NCBI GenBank assembly: GCA_964497515.1
Contig: CAZCCV010000030.1
Span: 1-29,250, forward strand
Length of the DNA stretch: 29,250 nt
Reading direction: 5' to 3'
Source: CAZCCV01 sp964497515
Lineage (GTDB): Bacteria > Armatimonadota > UBA5829 > DTLH01
Below the pieces are notes generated by a model that made no database searches, had not been told where the DNA came from, and worked only from the letters and a program-made list of their open reading frames with translations. This document shows, one piece after another, positions 16,170 to 23,534 of the stretch. Positions within the stretch are counted from its first letter, which is position 1. The number at the start of each line of letters is the position of its first letter. Made by a program: the position numbers and the translations under genes.

Positions 16170-16244
16170 TGGTGGGCGGTATTGGATTTGAACCAATGGC
16201 CTCTTCGGTGTCAACGAAGCGATCTCCCCCTGATCTAACCGCCC
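16170..16244 (-). tRNA. tRNA-Val (anticodon GAC), CCA encoded
   Basis: The minus strand folds into a full cloverleaf. The acceptor GGGCGGT pairs with ACCGCCC and the D-stem GATC pairs with GATC. The anticodon stem CTTCG/CGAAG encloses loop TTGACAC with anticodon GAC. The T-stem ATTGG/CCAAT encloses TTCAAAT. The discriminator is A and CCA is encoded at 16172-16170. The 3' end points toward the CRISPR array. A second, broken copy of its 3' half lies at 4549. Confidence 0.95.
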
Positions 16245-16275
16245 ATTCGAGGAACACGGCTGCTGCCGATGCATT

Positions 16276-16304
16276 ATTCTAGCAAATCAGCACTAAGTGG
16301 TCAA
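16276..16304 (-). promoter_or_regulatory. Promoter of tRNA-Val
   Basis: On the minus strand TTGACC (16304-16299) and TAGAAT (16281-16276) are spaced by exactly 17 bp and lie about 32 bp upstream of the tRNA. The match to the housekeeping consensus is good, so the tRNA appears to remain transcribed after island insertion. Confidence 0.7.
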
Positions 16305-16331
16305 GCGCAAATTTGGCAAACCGGTAGAGGT

Positions 16332-17111
16332 TCAACTCTTGGCGGGTTCAATGAACCTCAGTTTTTCACATCCGCGGACGAGAACCTCTCCCCCACAAGA
16401 ATCGCACTTGCCCCACTCCGCGTGCGGGAAATCCGGGTGCACAAAGTCCGTTCGACTGAAACAACTCACGTGTCGACAGCAGTCGCAGTATATTTGTCCG
16501 TCCTGTTCTTTCGATTCTACTGCCCGACAAGAATCCTTAGGCGAATCGGTTGCAGTCTGCCAGAACGAGACCGAATGAGTTGGCGAATGCACAATGGTGA
16601 AGGCTCTATCCGGAAATGAGCCTCTTAGTGCAGCCTCGAGACTGTCGGCACTGAGACTCTCTTTTTCGATAGCCTTTTTGGGAGGATCTATCGGTGCAGG
16701 ATGGAAATGATTCAAGGCGCGTTCTATCTCCCAAACCGGTGAGTCCGGATTGCGCGACTTAAGGCACTCAACATTGCCACGTGCGTTCAGCGCACTCAGG
16801 AGAATGATTAACCCGTCGATCTCGGTAAAGGTAAACGCTCCGTTGCACTGAGTGGCCCAAACATCCGCTGCCCTATGCCTTAAACCAGTCAACTGAGCCG
16901 TGCGCGCGACTTCGAGCACTCCGCCGACATCTCGCAGCCTGGCTGCTATCGATTCTGCAGAATCCCTCGTGAGGCCTTCGGAAAGCTCGGCTGGCAGATG
17001 GTTTGAGCTAAAGTGGATCAGACTGCTGGAATCTAGCCCTTTTCGACCAAAGGCATCCTGGGCAACATCTCTAAACTCCTTTATTCGTTCGCCCTCCCAG
17101 CCCGTCATCAC
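16332..17111 (-). CDS. Unknown cysteine-rich protein, 259 aa
   Basis: I do not recognise this family. The start is either GTG at 17111 or ATG at 17108, and no strong ribosome site is visible. Residues 1-165 look soluble and helical. The last 55 residues hold a cysteine cluster, C209, C211, C212, C217, C236, C239 and C248, with KCDSCGGEVLVRGC resembling half of a zinc ribbon. The gene lies 175 bp downstream of the HerA-like gene on the same strand and may belong to the same unit. The gap shows no clear terminator. A DNA- or RNA-binding accessory role is possible but unsupported. Confidence 0.65.
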   Translation of the reverse strand: MMTGWEGERIKEFRDVAQDAFGRKGLDSSSLIHFSSNHLPAELSEGLTRDSAESIAARLRDVGGVLEVARTAQLTGLRHRAADVWATQCNGAFTFTEIDGLIILLSALNARGNVECLKSRNPDSPVWEIERALNHFHPAPIDPPKKAIEKESLSADSLEAALRGSFPDRAFTIVHSPTHSVSFWQTATDSPKDSCRAVESKEQDGQIYCDCCRHVSCFSRTDFVHPDFPHAEWGKCDSCGGEVLVRGCEKLRFIEPAKS

Positions 17112-17286
17112 AATTGACCATTCGCCGCCGATGCTATTCTGTTTTTTCAGTTTGTGCCTCCATCAGCGCCAAAGACGAATGCTCTTACGGCGCGTGTGCT
17201 GCTACACTATACAACGTTTCCTAAGCTCAATTAGTTGCGGACGAAAAAAACTCCTCTGCACTCGCCGTACAAACCCTTGAATGCTA

Positions 17287-19269
17287 CTATTCGACAAATG
17301 GATCCTCAGCGTCCGGCGTGGACAGAACATTGAGTGATGGCTCATTCGATACCAGATTCGATATATTTGCATTCTTCAAAATGCTTCGGCGGAAGAATTC
17401 GGCTGCGTCCTCGCCCTTGTTTTGGATCAATGTAAGATTCATCGCACGTATAACCTCATCCTGATCGTTTCCTGCCAGATCAATGACCGACCGAATCTGC
17501 TCGCGAGTGATTGTGCTGCTCTTCTTGCTCAGTTGGCGAAACACAGCCTCATCGAGCGGCTGGTCTTCAGCGGGAGGGAACATCTTGATGCCATCCGGCC
17601 CGCGGAGAACGTTCGGCCTGGGGAACTTCACAAAAATGGGCTGTGAGAAGTGCGGGTGCCGCAGCATAAGCTGTCCCTTGGAGAGCGTCGCGAGCTTCTC
17701 TTTGGTGGCCGCTGTGAGCACCTGATAACCCGGAGTAGCCAGTTCGTCCATATCCATGCGGCCGTAAATGCAGGTTGCGCTGTTTCCGACTACACGCTTA
17801 TGAACCTGACTCCTGAACTGCTGCGCTGAGAACAGAACCAAACCGAGATACCTGCCACGCTCCGAAATATCGAGAAGCGTCTGTTTCAGGTAGGTGTCGG
17901 GCCCATCAGACGGAGCATACTTATTGAGCTCGTCAACGACGACTACAACGTGCTCCACACCGAGTGTTTTCTTCTCCAGATGCTCTCGCAGCATACTTAC
18001 AACACGGGTAAATACCAGATCCTGTGCCTGGGGATCTACACCCGCTATATCGATTACATAAGTAGTTCTATCTTTGAACTCTCCCCAGGGGAGATCCTGC
18101 CGGGTTTCGTCCGGACTTATCAACCCACGGTAGCGTGTAACCAAGTTCGAGAGTCTGTTGTACACCTTTCTAATCGTAGCGTAATGGTGGGTCTGGTACT
18201 CCGATTTGTTCTGTAATTCCATTTGCTTCAGCACAAGATCGAACCAGCGCGAAAGATCCTGAAAATTCTCGACCGTGATATGTTCCTCACCAACCACCGT
18301 CGGCTTTTCGACAACCCGCTGATTGATGTACTGAATCAGTGCATCGGCTTTGGCGTCCACATCGTCGCGGTTAAGCACCACTTCGGTAAACCGCATAATA
18401 TCCTGAAGCCCCCAAGAAAGTGGCTTGACGTTTGCTGTTACCTCGGGGTTAGTCCTAAGCGTATTGAGATTCATCCTGTCGGACTTAAATGGCGCGTAGT
18501 ATTCGACTTTAGGGAACGGTTCAAGCGGGATGTTAAGCAGCTTGTACATTTCCCTATCTCTATCGTCGAGGGTGCGGATGCCGAATTCGTTATACTTGTC
18601 CGAAAAACGACAGTCCGGTGCGACTTCCGCTGGAAAGTCGAGAAAGAGCATATCGGGCCCTTTCACATTGAAGCATACAACGGCGACGTCCTCTTTGAAA
18701 TGCGCAAATATACTGGAGAGAATGAACTCGATGGAGCTTGTTTTGGTAGCAAGTCCGGAGACGCCCGTAAGGTTGAGGTGTGCCGCCTCCGGGCCTAGCA
18801 GAAACTGTGCATCGAGGTATACAGGAGACAGAAACTCGCCGTTTTGATATAACCCGACAGGAATCCCAGAGGTTTCCTGAAACGCATCCATCCGAAGCGC
18901 GCAACTTACGGCCAGGTCATCTGCCAGATAGACCGGACCAACCGGAACAGGCTGCAGTGGTTCTTCCGGTTCTACTCTGAGAACGGCTGCAGTGTAGCAT
19001 CTGATCTCCGGACGCAGAGTAGCAGGTTCAGAGCCAGGATCACCCTCAGCAGCCAGAAAATCGTGCAGAGCCGATGCCAGATCGGTAAATCCGAATCCCT
19101 CTACGACAACACCGTAAATATCCTTGTCGACCGCGTGCACCTGCACCAGTGTACCGATGCCAACAGGGGAATCCATCGGCGTCCAGAAATTGAAGCTGTA
19201 AGCAGTGTTTGGCTTGTTTTCAGTCGCGATTACTTTTCCTACTTGCACCAGGTTAGTCTGTTCCATCAT
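17287..19269 (-). CDS. HerA-like DNA-translocating ATPase
   Basis: HerA proteins are hexameric motors that work with NurA nucleases in DNA end resection or in defence. The 660-residue product has an N-terminal beta-barrel (HAS-barrel) region containing VGIGTLVQVHAVDKDIYGVV. A P-loop-like segment GVSGLATKTS falls at residues 169-178, Walker B is VVVVDELNKYAP, and SAQQFRSQVHKRVVGNSAT follows, which fits the late motifs of HerA. The P-loop lacks the Gly normally before the Lys (ATKTS instead of GSGKS). The ribosome site GAGGTGA sits just before two consecutive ATGs, and the second (19266) has the better spacing. It starts 6-9 bp after the NurA-like gene, so the two are almost certainly co-expressed. 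Confidence 0.82.
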   Translation of the reverse strand: MMEQTNLVQVGKVIATENKPNTAYSFNFWTPMDSPVGIGTLVQVHAVDKDIYGVVVEGFGFTDLASALHDFLAAEGDPGSEPATLRPEIRCYTAAVLRVEPEEPLQPVPVGPVYLADDLAVSCALRMDAFQETSGIPVGLYQNGEFLSPVYLDAQFLLGPEAAHLNLTGVSGLATKTSSIEFILSSIFAHFKEDVAVVCFNVKGPDMLFLDFPAEVAPDCRFSDKYNEFGIRTLDDRDREMYKLLNIPLEPFPKVEYYAPFKSDRMNLNTLRTNPEVTANVKPLSWGLQDIMRFTEVVLNRDDVDAKADALIQYINQRVVEKPTVVGEEHITVENFQDLSRWFDLVLKQMELQNKSEYQTHHYATIRKVYNRLSNLVTRYRGLISPDETRQDLPWGEFKDRTTYVIDIAGVDPQAQDLVFTRVVSMLREHLEKKTLGVEHVVVVVDELNKYAPSDGPDTYLKQTLLDISERGRYLGLVLFSAQQFRSQVHKRVVGNSATCIYGRMDMDELATPGYQVLTAATKEKLATLSKGQLMLRHPHFSQPIFVKFPRPNVLRGPDGIKMFPPAEDQPLDEAVFRQLSKKSSTITREQIRSVIDLAGNDQDEVIRAMNLTLIQNKGEDAAEFFRRSILKNANISNLVSNEPSLNVLSTPDAEDPFVE

Positions 19270-19275
19270 TCACCT

Positions 19276-20289
19276 CTACACTCCAGCTAGTGCAGCTTCT
19301 ATAGCCACCCTGCTAGGGAAAATACTTCTCAAATACTGTTCGCAGTCGCGGATCGGGTAGACCATTCTATCCCATCGGCCGTCGGGAAGCGCAAGCGGCG
19401 AACGCTCAGCCAGGAGCCAGCGCGAGATATCGTCCGCATTAGTGATAGTCTCAGGCCGAGCGGCAGCCTCAACTCTCACGAGGCCAAAGTAGATATCTCG
19501 ACCTTCAAACGGATGCAATCTAAGGTACCAGCTATATGCCGATTCTCTTCCACGGCCACGCACCTTAAAGACAGTCGATCTCTCACCCACCTTGAGCGAA
19601 AGAATACGATGCTGATCTTCGCCGGAAAAATACTGTGTCTGGTGGCTTTTGATAATGCCAACTACCCTCGGATGCTTCGCTGCGTCATCGCTGCCTGTAA
19701 TCGAGCCGTCCCAGAAAAGCCATTCATCGGAGTTACCACATTCAATAGCCCATTTCTTGATGAGGCGGCGTTCGAGTTCTGAGCGGTCGTTATTGACCGA
19801 TTCTCTGGCAGCTTGAATCAGCTTCAGCGGGTGAGCGTCTCCTACCGAGGAAGACTCTTTGCCGGTGATCCGGGCATTTCTGGCGGACACGCCCGACGCG
19901 GCGAAGGTTGAAGGGGACAGATGATCGAAAGAGAAGTATAGGTTTTCAGCACATTCTTTGACTAATGTAGACATGCGCCTGTCTTCTCCACGGCGCCGTA
20001 TCACAGCCCCAATGTACCCATAGACTATCGGCACGGTGTAGTTGTAGAATCCAATTCGTCTGGCAATCTGTGCGCCATCGAGGAAACAGGAAAACCCCGT
20101 GCCAGCAGGTTTGCCGACGGTGCATGACGCCATCCCCTGCCCTTCCACAATCTCTGCATACCCTGTGCGAAGTTCTGGCTCGGAGACTGGGCCGCGTGAG
20201 TCTTCATCCTGGTCGCTCGCCAGAGCAACATGAAACGACAAATCTTTGGGCTTAGACTTAAGGAATGCGGCAAATTCATGTAGCAGCAT
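19276..20289 (-). CDS. NurA-like nuclease
   Basis: NurA nucleases pair with HerA. The start chosen is the ATG at 20289, six codons inside the longest frame, because GGAGG lies 6 nt upstream. This gives 337 residues. Two aspartate motifs expected for NurA are visible: FLDGAQIARR (Asp71) after about 70 residues, and LFWDGSI (Asp194), followed by VVGIIKSHQTQYF with a conserved-looking Lys and His. The C-terminal YSWYLRLHPFEGRDIYFGLV fits the family's end. It is first in the unit, directly before the HerA-like gene. Identification rests on these motifs and the neighbour, and overall similarity may be low. Confidence 0.75.
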   Translation of the reverse strand: MLLHEFAAFLKSKPKDLSFHVALASDQDEDSRGPVSEPELRTGYAEIVEGQGMASCTVGKPAGTGFSCFLDGAQIARRIGFYNYTVPIVYGYIGAVIRRRGEDRRMSTLVKECAENLYFSFDHLSPSTFAASGVSARNARITGKESSSVGDAHPLKLIQAARESVNNDRSELERRLIKKWAIECGNSDEWLFWDGSITGSDDAAKHPRVVGIIKSHQTQYFSGEDQHRILSLKVGERSTVFKVRGRGRESAYSWYLRLHPFEGRDIYFGLVRVEAAARPETITNADDISRWLLAERSPLALPDGRWDRMVYPIRDCEQYLRSIFPSRVAIEAALAGV

Positions 20290-20323
20290 TTGCGACCTCC
20301 ACGGCACGCTTGGCCGAGGATCA

Positions 20324-20353
20324 ATCGTACCACGGTTGCCGGATGACTGTCAA
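20324..20353 (-). promoter_or_regulatory. Promoter of the NurA/HerA-like unit
   Basis: The minus strand carries an exact TTGACA (20353-20348) and TACGAT (20329-20324) with an 18-bp spacer, about 35 bp upstream of the ribosome-proximal ATG. It is placed back-to-back with the glnN promoter region. Confidence 0.65.
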
Positions 20354-20387
20354 GAATCGATACACCGATTGTCACGAATAAATACAG

Positions 20388-20477
20388 ATGCGATTCCGAA
20401 TGTTTTGTGCCAAGTGTCTTATGTGCAACATTCTCGAAACATTCATATGCGATAATAGCGCGACTGATGAATCGCAT
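20388..20477. promoter_or_regulatory. glnN promoter with inverted-repeat operator candidate
   Basis: ATGCGATTC (20388-20396) and GAATCGCAT (20469-20477) are perfect inverted repeats. A third copy, ATGCGAT (20447-20453), overlaps the likely -10 box GATAAT (20451-20456) and pairs with ATCGCAT (20471-20477). The -35 region is poor, which fits an activator- or repressor-controlled promoter. A regulator binding these sites is an inference. Confidence 0.45.
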
Positions 20478-20509
20478 ACTAGAGAAACAACAGGAGCACT
20501 AGAAACTCG

Positions 20510-22618
20510 ATGAGTGAAAGCAAAGAACCCGTAAGCAGCTTTTTTGGCTGCAACGTGTTCAGCGAAGCAGTTGTGCGCGAACGTCTGCCGAGAGACGTCT
20601 TTGCGGCGTTAAGAGCAGCTATTGATGATGGAACACCGCTCGACTCTGAAATGGCGAACACAGTAGCAAATGCTATGAAGGATTGGGCAGTTGAAAAGGG
20701 AGCAACACATTTCTGCCACTGGTTCCAGCCTATGACAGGAATGACTGCAGAAAAGCATGATTCGTTTGTATCCCCTACCGCTGACGGCCGCAGCATTATG
20801 GTGTTTAGCGGCAAGGAACTGATTCAAGGAGAGCCGGACGCATCATCTTTCCCGTCGGGTGGGCTAAGATCAACTTTTGAGGCTCGCGGTTATACGGCCT
20901 GGGACTGCACTTCCCCTGTGTTTGTGAAGGAGAACGGGGCGAATGTTGTGCTGTACATTCCCAGTGCATTCTGTTCTTATCGCAGTCAGGCTCTCGACAA
21001 GAAAACACCTCTGCTCCGCTCAATGGATGCGCTCAACAAACAGACTCTGCGAGTGCTAAGAGCTCTTGGAAATACGACCTCCACACGTATTACAGCGACA
21101 CTGGGAGCAGAGCAGGAGTACTTCCTGGTTGACAGCAGATTCATCGAAAAGCGGCTCGACCTTATGCTGACCGGACGGACACTCTTCGGTGCAGCGCCTC
21201 CCAAAGGGCAGGAGCTCGAAGATCATTATTTTGGTACAATCCACGAGCGCATAGCGAACTTCATGCACGAGTTGAACACCGAACTATGGCGTCTTGGAAT
21301 ATCGGCACGCACACAACACAACGAAGTGGCACCGGCTCAGTTCGAGCTAGCGCCAGTCTTTGCGTCGGTCAACATAGCTACCGACCATAACCAACTGATT
21401 ATGGACACAATGCTGAAGGTGGCACCGAGGCATGGGTTTGTATGTCTGCTGCACGAGAAGCCGTTTGCTGGGGTCAACGGTTCAGGAAAGCATAACAACT
21501 GGAGTCTGTTGACAGACGACGGCATCAATTTGCTTGATCCGGGCACTACTCCGCACGAAAATCTGCAGTTTCTAATATTCCTTTGTGCAGTAATTCGGGC
21601 AGTCGACAAGTATTCCAAATTGATTCGGGCAAGCGTTGCAGTAGCGGGAAATGACCACAGGCTCGGAAAAGATGAAGCTCCTCCGGGGATAATCTCGATA
21701 TTCCTGGGCGACCAACTCACTGACATTTTGAATCAACTGGCTAACGGCGGCGTGAAGTCGTCGAAAACTGGAGGAAAACTGAAGCTCGGTGTAAGCACAC
21801 TACCTCCTCTTCCGAAGGACTGCACCGATCGCAACAGAACCACGCCATTTGCGTTTACCGGCAACCGATTTGAGTTTAGGATGGTGGGGTCTTCACAGTC
21901 GACAAGTGGGCCGAGCTTTGTTCTGAACGCCGCAGTTGCCGAAGTGCTCTCTGAAATCGCTGACGAGCTCGAAAAAGCAAAAGATGTCCCGAATAAAGCC
22001 AATGATCTGCTGAGGAGAATCGCGAGCGAGCATAAAGACGTCATCTTCAATGGTGACAACTACTCCGGCACTTGGCCAGAAGAAGCCAGAAGGCGGAGTC
22101 TGCCGAACATCACCAACACTATTGACGGCCTGAAGGCGATGCTCGACGAAGACGTAGAGAAACTCTTCGTAAAGCACGGTGTGCTCTCGAAAGAGGAGCT
22201 TCTTGCACGATTCGAGATACTCATCGAACGGTATAGCAAAGCCATCAGAATAGAGGCGCTCACAACGGTGCATATGGCAAAGCGTCAGATACTCCCTGCC
22301 GCGATAAAGTATTCGAATACAGTTGCTGGGGCAGCGGGTGCTGTTCGGGCGGTCGGTGCGTCCGCAGAGGGGCACAAAGAGTCGCTGTATAGAGTCTGCG
22401 CGCTCGTCAGTTCGCTTCAGAAACACATAGATGAACTTGAAGAAGTGATGGAAAAGCCGAATGGAACTGACGACGTAGTGCTAGAAGCAGAGTTCTATCG
22501 CGATTTGGTGATTCCTGCAATGGATAGAGTCCGTGCAGATGCCGATGCTCTGGAAATGATTGTAGATGCTGAAATGTGGCCGCTACCGACATATGCAGAG
22601 ATGCTGTTTATTCTGTAG
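20510..22618 (+). CDS. glnN: Glutamine synthetase type III
   Basis: This enzyme makes glutamine from glutamate, ammonia and ATP. The 702-residue length is that of the large type III class, far longer than types I and II. Typical segments are FHWFQPMTGMTAEKHDSF-like HFCHWFQPMTGMTAEKHDSF near residue 70, the metal-binding LGAEQEYFLVD near 200, KPFAGVNGSGKHNNWS near 320, and NRTTPFAFTGNRFEFRMVGS near 445. The C-terminal 200 residues are helical. The ribosome site AGGAG lies about 13 nt before the ATG, somewhat far. It stands alone behind an inverted-repeat-rich promoter, consistent with nitrogen control. The catalytic region looks intact. Confidence 0.96.
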   Translation: MSESKEPVSSFFGCNVFSEAVVRERLPRDVFAALRAAIDDGTPLDSEMANTVANAMKDWAVEKGATHFCHWFQPMTGMTAEKHDSFVSPTADGRSIMVFSGKELIQGEPDASSFPSGGLRSTFEARGYTAWDCTSPVFVKENGANVVLYIPSAFCSYRSQALDKKTPLLRSMDALNKQTLRVLRALGNTTSTRITATLGAEQEYFLVDSRFIEKRLDLMLTGRTLFGAAPPKGQELEDHYFGTIHERIANFMHELNTELWRLGISARTQHNEVAPAQFELAPVFASVNIATDHNQLIMDTMLKVAPRHGFVCLLHEKPFAGVNGSGKHNNWSLLTDDGINLLDPGTTPHENLQFLIFLCAVIRAVDKYSKLIRASVAVAGNDHRLGKDEAPPGIISIFLGDQLTDILNQLANGGVKSSKTGGKLKLGVSTLPPLPKDCTDRNRTTPFAFTGNRFEFRMVGSSQSTSGPSFVLNAAVAEVLSEIADELEKAKDVPNKANDLLRRIASEHKDVIFNGDNYSGTWPEEARRRSLPNITNTIDGLKAMLDEDVEKLFVKHGVLSKEELLARFEILIERYSKAIRIEALTTVHMAKRQILPAAIKYSNTVAGAAGAVRAVGASAEGHKESLYRVCALVSSLQKHIDELEEVMEKPNGTDDVVLEAEFYRDLVIPAMDRVRADADALEMIVDAEMWPLPTYAEMLFIL

Positions 22619-22660
22619 AGGATTCAAAGAATCGATTGTCCTATTTTTATTTGAATGGGA

Positions 22661-22688
22661 TTGACTGATGTGTTTAGCCCGTTATACC
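22661..22688 (+). promoter_or_regulatory. Promoter of the KGG-repeat gene
   Basis: TTGACT (22661-22666) and TATACC (22683-22688) are spaced by 16 bp and lie about 65 bp before the start codon. The match is reasonable and the gene downstream has its own strong ribosome site. Confidence 0.5.
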
Positions 22689-22753
22689 TCAGGGTAAGCA
22701 TGCATAGGCACAACCTCGACATGAGAGATAGTCTTGCACAAAGGAGGTGTCCT

Positions 22754-22945
22754 ATGTCAGCAAAGAGGAGAGGCTTTGCATCGATGGATCCTGAGAAGCA
22801 GCGTGAGATTGCTCGCAAGGGCGGACGTGCCGCGCACGAGAAAGGCACTGCTCACAGATGGGATAGCGATGAAGCCCGAATTGCAGGCCGCAAAGGTGGC
22901 GAAGCTAGCCACGGCGGCGGTAGAAAGAAAGCTACGGAACGTTAA
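22754..22945 (+). CDS. KGG-repeat stress-induced small protein
   Basis: The 63-residue hydrophilic protein begins MSAKRRGFASMDPEKQREIA. It contains the repeats RKGGRAAHEKGTAHRW and RKGGEASHGGGRKK, each with a KGG motif, as in Con-10/GsiB-type stress proteins. These are small, glycine-rich and probably disordered, and in other bacteria are induced by stress. The ATG at 22754 is chosen over an upstream in-frame ATG because AAGGAGGTG lies directly before it. It has its own promoter candidate and is followed by an intrinsic terminator. Confidence 0.88.
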   Translation: MSAKRRGFASMDPEKQREIARKGGRAAHEKGTAHRWDSDEARIAGRKGGEASHGGGRKKATER

Positions 22946-22983
22946 GCTCGGCCTTCCCAGACCGAAATGGATTACTATGCAAT

Positions 22984-23019
22984 CGGCAGGTGACCGCACT
23001 ACGGAAGCCTGCCGTTTTT
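22984..23019 (+). terminator. Intrinsic terminator after the KGG gene
   Basis: CGGCAGG (22984-22990) pairs with CCTGCCG (23008-23014) across a 17-nt loop and is followed directly by TTTTT. It sits about 40 bp after the KGG gene stop. Confidence 0.75.
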
Positions 23020-23062
23020 GTGTACTAGAATGAGGCTCACGGATGAGGGATAAGAAAGATAA

Positions 23063-23089
23063 GCCCAGATGAGAACATCTGGGCGTTTT
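23063..23089. terminator. Bidirectional terminator, 9-bp stem with AGAA loop
   Basis: GCCCAGATG (23063-23071) and CATCTGGGC (23076-23084) form a perfect stem with a 4-nt loop. GTTTTC follows on the plus strand, and on the minus strand the stem is followed by TTATCTTTCTTAT. It lies between convergent units and probably ends both the KGG transcript and the dnaX-ybaB transcript. Confidence 0.75.
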
Positions 23090-23096
23090 CCTATTG

Positions 23097-23124
23097 CTGG
23101 GGAGGAGGTTTTTCCCTTCCCCAG
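23097..23124 (-). terminator. Third hairpin in the same gap
   Basis: CTGGGGA (23097-23103) and TCCCCAG (23118-23124) pair perfectly. The hairpin lies 33 bp after the ybaB stop. No T-run follows, so a role in termination is less certain than for the other two. Confidence 0.35.
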
Positions 23125-23156
23125 ACGCGACACGTCCGTATTAAACAGAAGATAAA

Positions 23157-23513
23157 TTAGAATCCGGGCAAACCCATGCCTGGAGGCAGGCCGAGCGCAC
23201 CAGTCATCTCCTCCATTCGACTCTTACGAAGCTCACCTGCCTGATCGACCGCTTCGCGAACTGCACTTGTCACCAGATCCTGCAGCATTTCAACATCTTC
23301 CGGGTCGACCACATCGGGGCTAATCACAACCGACTGAAGCTCGCCACGGCCGTTCACTACAGCAGTGACCACTCCACCGCCAGAGCTGGCCTCAACCATC
23401 TCTTCGGCCAGTTCATCTTCCATTTTGGCCATATCGTCTTGAAGCTTCTGAGCCTGCTTCATCATAGCCTGAATATTGAGTCCACCAAATCCACCACCTG
23501 GAAATTTAGGCAT
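23157..23513 (-). CDS. ybaB: YbaB/EbfC family nucleoid-associated protein
   Basis: These small dimeric proteins bind DNA and are usually encoded next to dnaX. The 118-residue product has a glycine-rich N-terminus, then NIQAMMKQAQKLQDDMAKME, VEASSGGGVVTAVVNGRGEL, and a helical end, as in the family. AAGGAGA precedes the ATG by a good distance. It begins 21 bp after the dnaX stop, so both genes share a transcript. In Firmicutes recR follows at this place; here hairpin terminators follow instead. Confidence 0.95.
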   Translation of the reverse strand: MPKFPGGGFGGLNIQAMMKQAQKLQDDMAKMEDELAEEMVEASSGGGVVTAVVNGRGELQSVVISPDVVDPEDVEMLQDLVTSAVREAVDQAGELRKSRMEEMTGALGLPPGMGLPGF

Positions 23514-23534
23514 ATACTTCTCCTTCCAAGGACT

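Noticed and set aside
15626..16257. Overlapping minus-strand frames with repeats such as FTPTCVGIT and VHPHVCGDH
   Set aside because: They are translations of the CRISPR repeats. Such frames are a common false gene call over arrays of this repeat type.
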